A stretch of DNA of 51,377 nt from Oscillospiraceae bacterium (GCA_902362965.1 CABIYQ010000013.1:1-51377); one strand, 5' to 3'. Shown: positions 42,309 to 50,956, counted from the stretch's first letter. Notes: generated from the sequence alone by a model not told the origin. Numbers and translations: made by a program.

Positions 42309-42342
42309 TTGACTTTATATTATCATTATGATAATATTATCT
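42309..42342 (+). promoter_or_regulatory. Promoter and palindromic operator, site 3
   Basis: TTGACT (42309-42314), 17-base spacer, TAATAT (42332-42337); TGATAATATTATCT at 42329-42342 differs from the palindrome in the last base only. Confidence 0.75.
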
Positions 42343-42399
42343 ATATGAGGATATAGGTCATATTGTCCTCAAAACGATAAAACAGAGAGGAGCTTTCCT

Positions 42400-42606
42400 A
42401 TGAGCAAAAAACAAAAAATCATGATGCTGGTCCTTACTTTGGTCACGTTGATTGGCGTGCTGGCGGTGTTTTTCTTTCTTCCGGACGAGATACCGCTGCA
42501 TTTTGGAGTAAAGGGAGCGAGCAGCGTCGCAAGTAAGTATTTTTTGCTGGCCTTTGTGCCTGTTCCGGCTATCCTGTATTGGGCAATCTGCCGCAAAATG
42601 AAATAA
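42400..42606 (+). CDS. Small DUF1648-like membrane protein
   Basis: The 68-residue protein has a hydrophobic helix (MMLVLTLVTLIGVLAVFFFL), the DUF1648 motif PDEIPLHFGVKGA and a second helix (YFLLAFVPVPAILYWAIC). DUF1648 is the N-terminal part of SdpI-type immunity proteins and other membrane proteins, here without the rest. RBS GAGAGGAG. It is first in an operon with an ABC exporter, which fits a peptide-immunity role. Confidence 0.8.
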   Translation: MSKKQKIMMLVLTLVTLIGVLAVFFFLPDEIPLHFGVKGASSVASKYFLLAFVPVPAILYWAICRKMK

Positions 42607-42620
42607 TGGGGAGGACTACT

Positions 42621-43346
42621 ATGCAATCCGTATTGGAAATCAAGAATTTTACAAAAGAATATTACCAGGGCAAGAAAGCGGTGGATAACCTTTCCCTATC
42701 CGTTATGCCCGGAGAAATTCATGGCTTTATCGGGCATAACGGAGCCGGAAAAACTACAACCATCCGGGCTGTTGTCGGTGTCATGGGCTTTGACGAGGGC
42801 GAGATTTCGATTGCCGGACACTCTGTAAAACAGGAACCGGTCACCTGCAAGCTTCTGACCGCCTACATTCCCGACAACCCAGATCTGTACGATTATGTCA
42901 CGGGAATTCAATATCTGACCTATATGGCGGATATGTTTTCCGTTGGCAGAAAGGATCGGGAAGAGCGGATAAGAAAGTACGCGGAGCTTTTCGGTATCAC
43001 TGACAGTTTGGGAAATCTGGTCAGCTCTTATTCCCATGGCATGAAACAGAAACTGGCTTTAATCGGAGCTTTTTTACATGAGCCGAAGCTGCTTGTATTG
43101 GACGAACCCTTTGTGGGGCTTGACCCTGAAGCTGCTTTTCATCTGAAAGAAATCATGAGGGACTTGTGCAGTGGGGGAAGCGCCATATTCTTCTCAACGC
43201 ATGTTTTGGATGTTGCGGAAAAGCTATGCGATAAAGTTTCTATCATCAAGCAGGGGAAATTGATCATAAGCGGAAACATGGAAGCGGTGCGTGGTTCCGG
43301 GAGCCTGGAGGATGTTTTCATGGAGGTTGTGGAACATGAAAAATAG
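42621..43346 (+). CDS. ABC-2 type transporter ATPase
   Basis: I start at ATG 42621 (MQSVLEIKNFTKEYYQGKKA) after GGGGAGG. The 241-residue ATPase has Walker A GHNGAGKTT, Q-loop AYIPDNPDLYD, signature SYSHGMKQKLALI, Walker B LLVLDEPFVGLDPEA and switch FFSTHVLD. It is of the BcrA/DrrA type for export or immunity. It is coupled to the permease (11-base overlap) and is under the shared-palindrome promoter. Confidence 0.92.
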   Translation: MQSVLEIKNFTKEYYQGKKAVDNLSLSVMPGEIHGFIGHNGAGKTTTIRAVVGVMGFDEGEISIAGHSVKQEPVTCKLLTAYIPDNPDLYDYVTGIQYLTYMADMFSVGRKDREERIRKYAELFGITDSLGNLVSSYSHGMKQKLALIGAFLHEPKLLVLDEPFVGLDPEAAFHLKEIMRDLCSGGSAIFFSTHVLDVAEKLCDKVSIIKQGKLIISGNMEAVRGSGSLEDVFMEVVEHEK

Positions 43347-44910
43347 ATATTTGCTTCTTTTGAAAATGCAGCTTTACAATCTGTTTGGCATGAACCGTAT
43401 TCTTCATTCCCATAATAAAAAGGAAAAGCAGCGTGGTGCGGCTTTGGGGCTGTTTGCCATATTCGCTGTGGGATTGATGATTACATACAGTACAACAATC
43501 AGCGTCGGTCTGGCGGGTATGGGGGCCGTAAATATCCTTCCGACCATTTCAACGCTGATATGCTCGTTAATCACGTTGATACTTACTTTTCTGAAATGTT
43601 CTGGCGTCCTGACTGGGCTACGCGATTACGATATGGTCATGTCGCTTCCAGTAAAAAATTCGCAAGTGGTATTAAGCCGGTTGACAATGGTTTATCTGAC
43701 CAACCTTTTAATAAGCATGATTGTAGTGCTTCCCTCTGTTGTAATTTATGGAATAAATGCAGAAGCGGGAATTTTCGGAACCATTATGTTTTTTCTGTCC
43801 TTTTTCTTTCTGCCTGTAATTCCTATGATTATTTCCCTTGGGCTTGGTGTTTTGATTTTTGCTGTATCTTCCCGGTCAAAGCACAAAAATATCTTTTCAT
43901 TGGTATTAAGCACGCTTGTTGTACTGTTGATCGTGGCTGCTTCTGCCAAAGCGCAGAGCATGGATACGGGTGAAATTTTGAATATAGGGATTTTGTTTTC
44001 TAATATGGCAAACAAACTCTATCCTCCGGTTGCGCTTATCTCAAAAGCAGTAGAACAACAAAATGGGCTGTACTTTTTAGCCTTCGTCGGAATGTCTGTT
44101 TTCATCAGCGTCATCTATACAGTTATAGTGGCGCATTTTTACCAGAAGATGAATACATCGGCGCATCATCATTCTTCTGCAAAAATGGATGAAAAACTTT
44201 TACAGGTTTCCTCTCCGCTTAGAGCCATGTATAAACGGGAATTTGACCGATACTTTTCCTGCACCATTTACGCACTTAATTCTACGATTGGAATGGTGTT
44301 GCTGCTTGTTGTATCTCTGTTACTGATGTTCGTCAGCCCTGAGCTGGTGGAACAGCAGAGCGGCATTGTTGGTCTTGGTCAAATAGTGCGGCAGGTGCTT
44401 CCGTTGGTCATTGCGGTATTTGTTACTATGACGTCTACCACATCCGCGTCCTTGTCCTTAGAGGGGAAAAACCGTTGGATCATGTGTTCTGTTCCTGTAC
44501 GGGCCATTGATATATTTAACTCTAAAATAGCGGTCAATCTGACGGTTATTTGCCCCTTTGTGCTGATAAGCGCTATTTTATTAGGCTTCAAAATGGAGGT
44601 TTCTTTCCTGCAGGCAGTTCTTTTGTTCATCGTTCCGGCGGTCTATGCTTGCTTCATATCCGTTTTGGGAATGTATATGAATGTGAAATTTCCAAAGTAT
44701 GACTGGACGAGTGAATATTATGCGGTAAAGGGGGGTGCCATTTCTGTTCTGGCAACAATGGGATCAGGTATGTTAAGCAGTTTAATACCTCTGTTTGTTT
44801 GCATTGCTTTTCGGAATATAAGCAGTTTGCTCATGGCGGTAACTTCTGTTTTGTTATTGACAGTTTCTTTCCTGCTATACCGGAAGCTGCAAGCAATATC
44901 AGCTTTATGA
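43336..44910 (+). CDS. ABC transporter permease
   Basis: I start at ATG 43336 (MKNRYLLLLKMQLYNLFGMN) inside the end of the ATPase gene. The 524-residue protein has ~12 hydrophobic helices in two halves (for example GLFAIFAVGLMITYSTTISV and LLLVVSLLLMFVSP), with the DYDMVMSLPVKNSQVVLSRL and KNRWIMCSVPVRAIDIFNSK repeats typical of large ABC-2-like permeases. It is fused-dimer size. The substrate is unknown; operon context suggests an antimicrobial peptide or lipid. Confidence 0.88.
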   Translation: MKNRYLLLLKMQLYNLFGMNRILHSHNKKEKQRGAALGLFAIFAVGLMITYSTTISVGLAGMGAVNILPTISTLICSLITLILTFLKCSGVLTGLRDYDMVMSLPVKNSQVVLSRLTMVYLTNLLISMIVVLPSVVIYGINAEAGIFGTIMFFLSFFFLPVIPMIISLGLGVLIFAVSSRSKHKNIFSLVLSTLVVLLIVAASAKAQSMDTGEILNIGILFSNMANKLYPPVALISKAVEQQNGLYFLAFVGMSVFISVIYTVIVAHFYQKMNTSAHHHSSAKMDEKLLQVSSPLRAMYKREFDRYFSCTIYALNSTIGMVLLLVVSLLLMFVSPELVEQQSGIVGLGQIVRQVLPLVIAVFVTMTSTTSASLSLEGKNRWIMCSVPVRAIDIFNSKIAVNLTVICPFVLISAILLGFKMEVSFLQAVLLFIVPAVYACFISVLGMYMNVKFPKYDWTSEYYAVKGGAISVLATMGSGMLSSLIPLFVCIAFRNISSLLMAVTSVLLLTVSFLLYRKLQAISAL

Positions 44911-44922
44911 GATATGAGAAAA

Positions 44923-44957
44923 CTACCCGCAGAGATTTTATTCCCTGCGGGTAGCAC
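44923..44957. terminator. Bidirectional terminator between permease and histidine kinase
   Basis: CTACCCGCAG and CTGCGGGTAG form a perfect stem around AGATTTTATTCC between two convergent genes. Confidence 0.85.
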
Positions 44958-46351
44958 TAAAATGATTCCGCTGGCAGGCATAACTCTACCTTAAAACCAT
45001 TGTATTCACTGTGACTTATGATTACTTTGCCGTTATGAGCCGCCATGATTTGCTTAACAATGAGTAAGCCTAAACCGTGGCGTTGTTCAGTTGTTTTTTC
45101 ATCGCATACCATATAATGCGGAGTATTGTTCAGTTTTTCAATTTGTTCATCTGTTGCACCTATACCATCATCGGCAACAACGACAGTACAAACATTATCT
45201 TCAGATATAACACGAACGAAGATATGACAGCCTTGTTCATTATGATTCATGCTGTTCTGAATCAGATTGCTTACTGCTCGCTTAATTAAGTCTTTATCAA
45301 TACACACAGGACAGGAGGTTAAGTTTTCGTCCGTTTCCCATTCAATCGTGTACTTTTCATCAATATTCATATTGATGAAATCGACCACAACCTGACGGAT
45401 AACAGCAATTAAATTTTGCTTTTTAGGGTTAATTGGCTGCATATTATATTCCAGCTTGGAGGCAAGATTCAAGTCGTTAATTAGGTTTCTCATTCGCTCA
45501 CTTTGCCGTACAATAACCGTGGCTTTTTTGCGGTTATCTTCTGATAGCTGCATATCGTTTTCTAACTGTCCGGCATATCCCATTACCATTGACAGCGGTG
45601 TTCGTATGTCGTGGGATACCCCTGCAATCCAATTTGCTCTTGCGGTTTCTTTTTTGCGGAGCTGTCTGTTTTGCGTTTGCAAAATATCTGAGGTCTTGTT
45701 AATGTTTACCGCAAGCTCGGATAAAAGCCCTTTTTCTCGGAGATGGACTTCTTCATTCGTAGACAAAGCCTGTATTCCGCTGACTATCGGTTTCACGGAT
45801 TTTAACAGCTTGGAATTGGCAATCACATAGATTATAAAAATCAAGGCTATATTGATTGCTAAAACAGAAAGAACCGTTTTGGGCAAGTTGGCAATTAAAT
45901 TATAATCCCAACTCGGCCACATATGTTTCCAAAAACTGTCTTTCGGATAACCGAGAACCACAAGTCCATTTTCTGCCTCGCCTGTAAATGTGGGGTATCC
46001 GTCTATATAGCCACGGGTAAGGTTCGCTATATCTGAAACGGTGTATGACATAGGTACGGTTTCGGGAAGATTATCCGTTTGCCATACAACATTCATTGTT
46101 GCGTTATCAATAAAAATTGCCCAACCATTCGTATTTTGGAGTTCAATTTCTATATCTTCGGTCAAAACATATCCATTATCATCCTGCAACAAATTATCGG
46201 CAACTTTTTGTGCTGTCATCCAAGGGGAACTGTTTGGTGCTTGGTTGAGCGTATATATCACCAATAAAGCAAGGTTTAGAATAATGAGCAGCACCGAGGA
46301 CAAGAGCATAATACCGACAAAGCGCCGGATTAGTTTCGGTACGCTTTTCAT
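44957..46351 (-). CDS. Histidine kinase, lantibiotic-immunity type (CprK/NisK-like position)
   Basis: I start at 46351 (MKSVPKLIRRFVGIMLLSSV) after GGAGGG; an upstream in-frame start has no ribosome site. The 464-residue kinase has a membrane helix, a ~120-residue outer sensor domain (DNGYVLTEDIEIELQNTNGW), a second helix (VLSVLAINIALIFIIYVIAN), a HAMP-like segment and a kinase core: GVSHDIRTPLSMVMGYAGQL, SNLIQNSMNH, VADDGIGATDEQ and GLGLLIVKQIM. It lies one base after the response regulator stop. The divergent LanFEG-type genes are the expected target operon. Confidence 0.9.
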   Translation of the reverse strand: MKSVPKLIRRFVGIMLLSSVLLIILNLALLVIYTLNQAPNSSPWMTAQKVADNLLQDDNGYVLTEDIEIELQNTNGWAIFIDNATMNVVWQTDNLPETVPMSYTVSDIANLTRGYIDGYPTFTGEAENGLVVLGYPKDSFWKHMWPSWDYNLIANLPKTVLSVLAINIALIFIIYVIANSKLLKSVKPIVSGIQALSTNEEVHLREKGLLSELAVNINKTSDILQTQNRQLRKKETARANWIAGVSHDIRTPLSMVMGYAGQLENDMQLSEDNRKKATVIVRQSERMRNLINDLNLASKLEYNMQPINPKKQNLIAVIRQVVVDFINMNIDEKYTIEWETDENLTSCPVCIDKDLIKRAVSNLIQNSMNHNEQGCHIFVRVISEDNVCTVVVADDGIGATDEQIEKLNNTPHYMVCDEKTTEQRHGLGLLIVKQIMAAHNGKVIISHSEYNGFKVELCLPAESF

Positions 46352-46352
46352 A

Positions 46353-47057
46353 TTATTTGCCCTCCACAATGAGTTTGTACCCAAGTCCTTTAACCGTTAT
46401 TAAAGAAACAGGCTGGGAGGGATTCGCTTCAATTTTTTCTCTGATACGGCGAATATGTGCCATCAGCGAATTTTCATAGCCGAAAGGATTATCGCCCCAA
46501 GCTGCTTCACACAGTGCGTCGATCGTAACGATTCGTCCTGCGTTTCGATATAAAGCAGAGAGGATGTCGTGTTCTTTTGCCGTAAGAGGAATATACTCTC
46601 CGTTTTTTATGATCTCTGCACGCTCAAAATCAATTTCGCTGTCATGTAGTTTCACAAGGGGATTATCGGCTTTATAACTCCTGCGAAGAATGGCGCTCAC
46701 ACGAAACAAAAGCTCTTTTGGCAAAAACGGCTTTACAATATAATCGTCTGCACCAAGACCAAAGCCACGGAATTTATCGTCATCCTCGCCACGGGCAGTT
46801 AAAAACAACACAGGATAATCAGCCGTTTTTTTAATCCGTTCCATCAGATCAAATCCACTCCCGTCAGGGAGCATTACATCAAGAATGGCAAGCTCAGGTT
46901 GGTAAGTTTCAGAAATAACAATCGCTTCAGCCACCGTTTTTGCCGTTTTGATATTTTGAAATCCGTCCTCATTTAAGATAGAAATAACCATATCTAAAAG
47001 CTCCTGCTCATCATCGACAAGCAAAATGCGTTTTTGCTTCAAGTAATCAAAGTCCAT
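46353..47057 (-). CDS. OmpR-family response regulator of the LanFEG locus
   Basis: I start at 47057 (MDFDYLKQKRILLVDDEQEL) behind AAAGGAGGTAGACCT. The 234-residue protein has a receiver (Asp in LAILDVMLPDGSGFD, Lys in YIVKPFLPKEL) and a winged helix (LTAKEHDILSALYRNAGRIV, MAHIRRIREKIEANPSQPVS, TVKGLGYKL). It probably activates the divergent ABC operon through the TGTAAGG repeats at 47124-47141 and may control itself. Confidence 0.92.
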   Translation of the reverse strand: MDFDYLKQKRILLVDDEQELLDMVISILNEDGFQNIKTAKTVAEAIVISETYQPELAILDVMLPDGSGFDLMERIKKTADYPVLFLTARGEDDDKFRGFGLGADDYIVKPFLPKELLFRVSAILRRSYKADNPLVKLHDSEIDFERAEIIKNGEYIPLTAKEHDILSALYRNAGRIVTIDALCEAAWGDNPFGYENSLMAHIRRIREKIEANPSQPVSLITVKGLGYKLIVEGK

Positions 47058-47123
47058 AGGTCTACCTCCTTTATATTTCTTATTATACCATAGAAATGTG
47101 TCATTTTCTAATATACGATGAAA

Positions 47124-47178
47124 TGTAAGGCAAATGTAAGGACACGAGAAGGTTAGCACAAGGTTGATAAATTATAAT
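47124..47178 (+). promoter_or_regulatory. Response-regulator boxes and promoter of the LanFEG operon
   Basis: TGTAAGG occurs at 47124 and 47135, and AAGGTTAG/AAGGTTGA at 47149 and 47160, each pair exactly 11 bases apart. TATAAT lies at 47173-47178 with no consensus -35, so the promoter looks activator-dependent. Confidence 0.65.
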
Positions 47179-47212
47179 GTACTTGCAATGATGAGAAAGG
47201 AGCAAAAAAACA

Positions 47213-47968
47213 ATGAATATCATTGAAACTCAAAACTTAACGAAATCGTATGCGGATTTTACAGCGGTTTCAGGTATCAATCTGCATATTCCGAAAGGTG
47301 CTGTCTATGGCTTTCTCGGTCCGAACGGAGCCGGAAAGTCCACTACTATGAAAATGTTTTTGGGGCTTACCAAACCGACAAGCGGCTCGTTTACGATTGA
47401 CGGAAAAAAGTATCCCGATAACAGAGTGCAAATTCTGAAAGAAATAGGCTCGTTTATTGAAGCTCCCGCCTTTTACGGAAACCTAAGCGGTGAAGAAAAT
47501 CTCGAAATTATCCGTAAAATATTGGGACTTCCCAAATCCTCCGTAGCGGAAGCTCTTGAAATTGTGGGGCTGACGCAATTTAAGAAGCGGCTTGTAAAAA
47601 AATATTCCCTTGGAATGAAACAGAGGTTAGGTCTTGCAAGCGCCTTGATTGGAAAACCGCCAATCCTCATTTTAGATGAGCCGACAAACGGACTTGACCC
47701 TGTCGGTATCCACGAAATCCGAACGCTGATCCGTTCTTTACCTGAAAAGTTTGATTGTACCGTTTTGGTATCGTCGCATTTGCTGTCCGAAATAGAACTA
47801 ATGGCTGATACCATTGGTATCCTGAATCACGGGCATTTGCTGTTTGAGGGAACACTCGATCAGCTTAAATTCAGTGCAGCGTCACAGGGCTACCCTACGG
47901 ATAATTTGGAGGATACATTCCTTGCCTTGATAGATGCTGACAACGGACAAAGAGGTGGGGTACGATGA
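47213..47968 (+). CDS. Lantibiotic-immunity type ABC ATPase (LanF)
   Basis: The 251-residue ATPase has Walker A GPNGAGKST, Q-loop SFIEAPAFYGNLSG with the E-loop Glu (FIEAP) typical of LanF proteins instead of Gln, signature YSLGMKQRLGLA, Walker B ILILDEPTNGLDPVG and switch VSSHLLSE. LanF-E-G transporters expel lantibiotics from the membrane. The next two genes encode the two different permeases. No lantibiotic precursor or LanM/LanB/LanC gene is near, so this is stand-alone immunity like CprABC. Confidence 0.92.
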   Translation: MNIIETQNLTKSYADFTAVSGINLHIPKGAVYGFLGPNGAGKSTTMKMFLGLTKPTSGSFTIDGKKYPDNRVQILKEIGSFIEAPAFYGNLSGEENLEIIRKILGLPKSSVAEALEIVGLTQFKKRLVKKYSLGMKQRLGLASALIGKPPILILDEPTNGLDPVGIHEIRTLIRSLPEKFDCTVLVSSHLLSEIELMADTIGILNHGHLLFEGTLDQLKFSAASQGYPTDNLEDTFLALIDADNGQRGGVR

Positions 47969-48687
47969 GCGTTTCTTTGGAATGTAAAAAAGCAAAACGA
48001 ACTGGCTTTTTACCGGCGTTTTTCGGCGGTGGTATTTTAGCCGCAGTTGTTCCTGTTATCAATATGGCTGTCCGTTCGGAAATGTATCTTAATCTGCCGG
48101 GAAACCCAATACAAATTTTGCTTGACGCAAATTGGCAGATGATGACAATGCTGAATGTGCTGCTCGTTGTAGCCGGAGCATGTCTTTTATATCATACTGA
48201 ATACGCTGACAATGCCATGCAAAAAATGAAGTCTTTGCCCATTAGAGAAAGTTCCATTTTCTTAGGCAAAACAGTTTTGACAATCTTTATGAGCCTTTTT
48301 GTGCTTGTAATAGAAGCAGGTGCAGTCACATTTTGTACCTATCATTGGTTTGAAATCGGAAATGGTTTTTTCGGTGAACTGTGCAAATACTTCGGGTATT
48401 CATTTTTGCTGATGTTACCCTGCATTATCCTGTCACTTCTTATTGCGGAAGCCTGCAAGAATATGTGGGTATCTCTTGGGATCGGTGTCGTCTGCGTGTT
48501 TACCGCAACAATGTTGCCGACAACTAACTTTGCCCTTTCGCTTTTCCCCTTTGCAATGCCTTTTCAGGTATTTGTGAGTAGCGATGTAACACAGTCAATA
48601 CATTATATCTATGCGATAGCCGCAGAGCTTGTAGTTCTTGCCTTTGCAGAGCTGATATTTATAAAGGTGAGGAGGTCGTTTGAATGA
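47965..48687 (+). CDS. Lantibiotic-immunity permease (LanE-like)
   Basis: The 240-residue permease has six helices (LPAFFGGGILAAVVPVINMA, LNVLLVVAGACLLYHTEYAD, VLTIFMSLFVLVIEAGAVTF and others) and the LanE/LanG motif YADNAMQKMKSLPI. It overlaps the ATPase stop by four bases and the next gene by four, so the three are coupled. It is of LanE/MutE length. Confidence 0.87.
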   Translation: MSVSLECKKAKRTGFLPAFFGGGILAAVVPVINMAVRSEMYLNLPGNPIQILLDANWQMMTMLNVLLVVAGACLLYHTEYADNAMQKMKSLPIRESSIFLGKTVLTIFMSLFVLVIEAGAVTFCTYHWFEIGNGFFGELCKYFGYSFLLMLPCIILSLLIAEACKNMWVSLGIGVVCVFTATMLPTTNFALSLFPFAMPFQVFVSSDVTQSIHYIYAIAAELVVLAFAELIFIKVRRSFE

Positions 48688-49454
48688 GCTTTTTATCACT
48701 TGTTGGCGTGGAATTTAAGAAAATTAAACGCTCAAAAATACTACTGATCCTCCTTGTTGCGACAGTTATCTTATGGGTACCGTCCATTTTGAATGCTCAA
48801 ATGAATTTTGATATGCAGGCAGAGGGAATTTCTCCGGAAAACAATTTCTTTATTCAGGGCTTTATGGGGATGTCATGGTTTATGTTCCCAGCAAGTATGG
48901 TAGTCGGGACAGTTCTTTTAAGCCAAACAGAAAGAGCAAACAAGGGAATTTTGAAAATGCTTTCCCTGCCAATCAGTACAGCGAAGCTCTGTATGGCAAA
49001 GTTCGTCGTTTTGCTTTCGCTGGCAGCCCTCCAAATCGGTATGGCAGTTGGTATGTATTATGTAGGTGCAGCAATAGCCTCCAGTACGCAGAACTATAAT
49101 TTCATTTTGCAGCCGTTGTTTGTTTTTAAGGAGGCAGGCTTGATATTTGTTGCAGCAATTCCAATGCTTGCATTTTTCTGGCTTTTGTCAGTATGTATTC
49201 AGACACCGATTTTTTCTATCGGTATCGGATTGGCTTCGATTGTACCGTCCGTATTGATGATCAATACAAAAGCATGGTTTGCTTATCCCATGTCGTATCC
49301 GTTTTTCGTTATCACATCCGAATATGGAAAACTTGCAGCAAATCTTGATACAGCGCAGGTTGAGCTAATACCGTGGATACCTGTCGCTATCCTTATAACA
49401 ATCTTAGCTTTAAGCTTTTCCTGCCTTCGTTTCGGGCAGGCTGAAAGGAGATAA
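48684..49454 (+). CDS. Lantibiotic-immunity permease (LanG-like)
   Basis: The 256-residue permease has six helices and the matching motif TERANKGILKMLSLPISTAK, the second half of the heterodimeric LanEG channel. The N-terminal VGVEFKKIKRSKILLILLVA is typical. It lies directly in the operon. Confidence 0.87.
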   Translation: MSFLSLVGVEFKKIKRSKILLILLVATVILWVPSILNAQMNFDMQAEGISPENNFFIQGFMGMSWFMFPASMVVGTVLLSQTERANKGILKMLSLPISTAKLCMAKFVVLLSLAALQIGMAVGMYYVGAAIASSTQNYNFILQPLFVFKEAGLIFVAAIPMLAFFWLLSVCIQTPIFSIGIGLASIVPSVLMINTKAWFAYPMSYPFFVITSEYGKLAANLDTAQVELIPWIPVAILITILALSFSCLRFGQAERR

Positions 49455-49459
49455 TTATT

Positions 49460-49744
49460 ATGAAAAACAAAATTTTAACTGCTATTAGCACGATTATGCT
49501 TTTTGTGCCATGGACAATCCTACCGCTTCGGACTTTCGATTGGGCGTTAGAGTCGCCCGTTACTGAAATTATGATTTCCTGCTATGCGGCGTTTATGATT
49601 TTCAGCGGTGTGTTTACAATCGTTTCCTATGTTAAGGCAAAAGCCCAAAACAATTTGATGAAGATTTGCTTGATTGTGAATGGTCTTTATGCGGTTGGCG
49701 GTGTTGCAGTATTCGGGATGATGATTTTACCGAAAATTATGTAA
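49460..49744 (+). CDS. Small three-helix membrane protein
   Basis: The 94-residue protein is almost wholly hydrophobic, with helices ILTAISTIMLFVPWTILPL, IMISCYAAFMIFSGVFTIVS and MKICLIVNGLYAVGGVAVFG. It starts 5 bases after the LanG-like gene with AAAGGAGATAATT. I have seen similar small proteins attached to LanFEG loci but know no function; it may be an accessory subunit. Confidence 0.75.
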   Translation: MKNKILTAISTIMLFVPWTILPLRTFDWALESPVTEIMISCYAAFMIFSGVFTIVSYVKAKAQNNLMKICLIVNGLYAVGGVAVFGMMILPKIM

Positions 49745-49760
49745 GGAGGTCATACAGACT

Positions 49761-50261
49761 ATGAAAAGAACAAAAGCATTTATTTCCCTGCTCTTGGTTT
49801 TATGTTTGACAGTTTCTTTTGCGGGCTGTAGTTCCAATCACGATAAAGACAGTTTTAAAGACAATCTTATTGATGGTTGGGACAGTTGGATTCAGTCTTT
49901 CAGCAAGCACGCATTGACAAAAGAAAAAGATTTGCAGGGAGAAAAAACGAAAGATGATGACGCCTATACGGGTACTTATGTGGCTACCTATGACGGATTT
50001 AACGGAAAAGAATTTATCTTTGGCGGAACTGCTTTGGAGCGTGAAAATGGTAATCACCTACAAGTAACCTATAAACTTACCATAGAGAATGGAAGTGCGG
50101 AACTGAATTGGATTGCAGGTAACGATGAATATTCGGTTACGAATGTCGATTCAGAAGATACGAAAGAGTACACCATTTCATCTGGCGATAATTATATTGT
50201 TCTCATAGGTGAAAATTTCAGCGGAAGCCTTGAACTGACTGTCAAAGATGCAGAAAACTAA
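49761..50261 (+). CDS. Immunity-operon lipoprotein, paralogue 2
   Basis: The 166-residue protein has a lipoprotein signal (AFISLLLVLCLTVSFAGC) and the same C-terminal domain as the protein at 40820-41374: KEFIFGGTALERENGNHLQV, ELNWIAGNDEY and YIVLIGENFSGSLELTVKDA. Both also share an upstream SFSKHALTKEKDL / SFATHSITNDHDL segment and GTYVATYDGFNG / GTYKADYKDFDG. Presence at the end of two different peptide-immunity operons argues for a role as an outer-face peptide-binding or LanI-like immunity protein. Confidence 0.82.
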   Translation: MKRTKAFISLLLVLCLTVSFAGCSSNHDKDSFKDNLIDGWDSWIQSFSKHALTKEKDLQGEKTKDDDAYTGTYVATYDGFNGKEFIFGGTALERENGNHLQVTYKLTIENGSAELNWIAGNDEYSVTNVDSEDTKEYTISSGDNYIVLIGENFSGSLELTVKDAEN

Positions 50262-50421
50262 AAAGTACAGAAAATTTGTAGTATATGCCGTAATAGGTAT
50301 CGACGGTATCCTTATAGGGATATTACTGATACCCACAGGCATTTTCATAATACTTATTTATTGCATTTATAGAATTATAGATCGAATTGTTAGTTGGTGT
50401 GACAAATATGAAAATCTATGA
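50248..50421 (+). CDS. 57-residue membrane peptide
   Basis: ATG 50248 overlaps the end of the lipoprotein gene in another frame. The product has a basic start (MQKTKKYRKF) and a long hydrophobic segment (VVYAVIGIDGILIGILLIPT, GIFIILIYCIY). Its place matches the 45-residue peptide after the first lipoprotein at 41381, although the sequences are not alike. It is probably translated by coupling; no separate ribosome site is clear. Confidence 0.5.
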   Translation: MQKTKKYRKFVVYAVIGIDGILIGILLIPTGIFIILIYCIYRIIDRIVSWCDKYENL

Positions 50422-50445
50422 TTACGCAGAAAGTGAGGTGTTATT

Positions 50446-50655
50446 TTGAAAAGAATTTTACTTGTAGATGATGACAAAGCCATTAGATATGCTTTATCGA
50501 AATTGTTGAGCAAAGAATTTGAGGTTTTGGAATCATCTGGCGTTAGCGATGCATTGAAAAAGCTGGAAACGACTTCTGTTGATCTGATTTGTTCTGATTA
50601 TAATATGCAGGATGGAACCAACAGGTTAATCCCTGTTGTTCTGCATTATTTCTAA
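50446..50655 (+). pseudogene. Truncated response-regulator receiver domain
   Basis: From TTG 50446 (after GAGG) the frame reads KRILLVDDDKAIRYALSKLL and DLICSDYNMQDGT with the acidic pocket and phospho-acceptor Asp in place. It then becomes unrelated (NRLIPVVLHYF) and stops at 69 residues, where a receiver needs ~120. The second half (T/S, K and alpha4-beta5 face) is missing. It is a remnant, not a working orphan receiver. Confidence 0.7.
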
Positions 50656-50682
50656 ATACAAAGAGAAAGATGAAACTATATT

Positions 50683-50896
50683 ATGAATTATCAAACAATC
50701 AAAGAATTCATTAAAAAAATACGGAAAAAAACTGCCCTTAAATGCAGTCAACGAGAACGGCGAAGATATGATTATCGAAGACGATTATACGTCTGGAGAA
50801 CACGCTTACAAGATAACCACGGTGCAGCATAATAACCGATGCCGCATCAACACTTATTATCAGGATGGCACGTCTGATGAGACGTTTGAAAAATAA
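50683..50896 (+). pseudogene. Small gene with a one-base shift in an A7 run
   Basis: ATG 50683 begins MNYQTIKEFIKK; after the A7 run at ~50711-50717 the sensible frame is the neighbouring one: YGKKLPLNAVNENGEDMIIE, DDYTSGEHAYKITTVQHNNR and CRINTYYQDGTSDETFEK to TAA at ~50896. Removing one A joins them into a ~70-residue protein. It is either a pseudogene, a sequencing error or a slippage site. I do not recognise the family. Confidence 0.55.
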
Positions 50897-50956
50897 GTAT
50901 CTGATATCATTGTTTCTAAATACGAATAGGAGATGAAAAACAATCATGAAAACAAA

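Noticed and set aside
36436..50421. Lantibiotic biosynthesis cluster
   Set aside because: No precursor peptide, LanB/LanC/LanM, protease or LanT gene was seen; only sensing and immunity genes are present.
50711..50717. Programmed frameshift at the A7 run
   Set aside because: No stimulatory structure was seen and the neighbouring genes are decayed, so a mutation or sequencing error is simpler.
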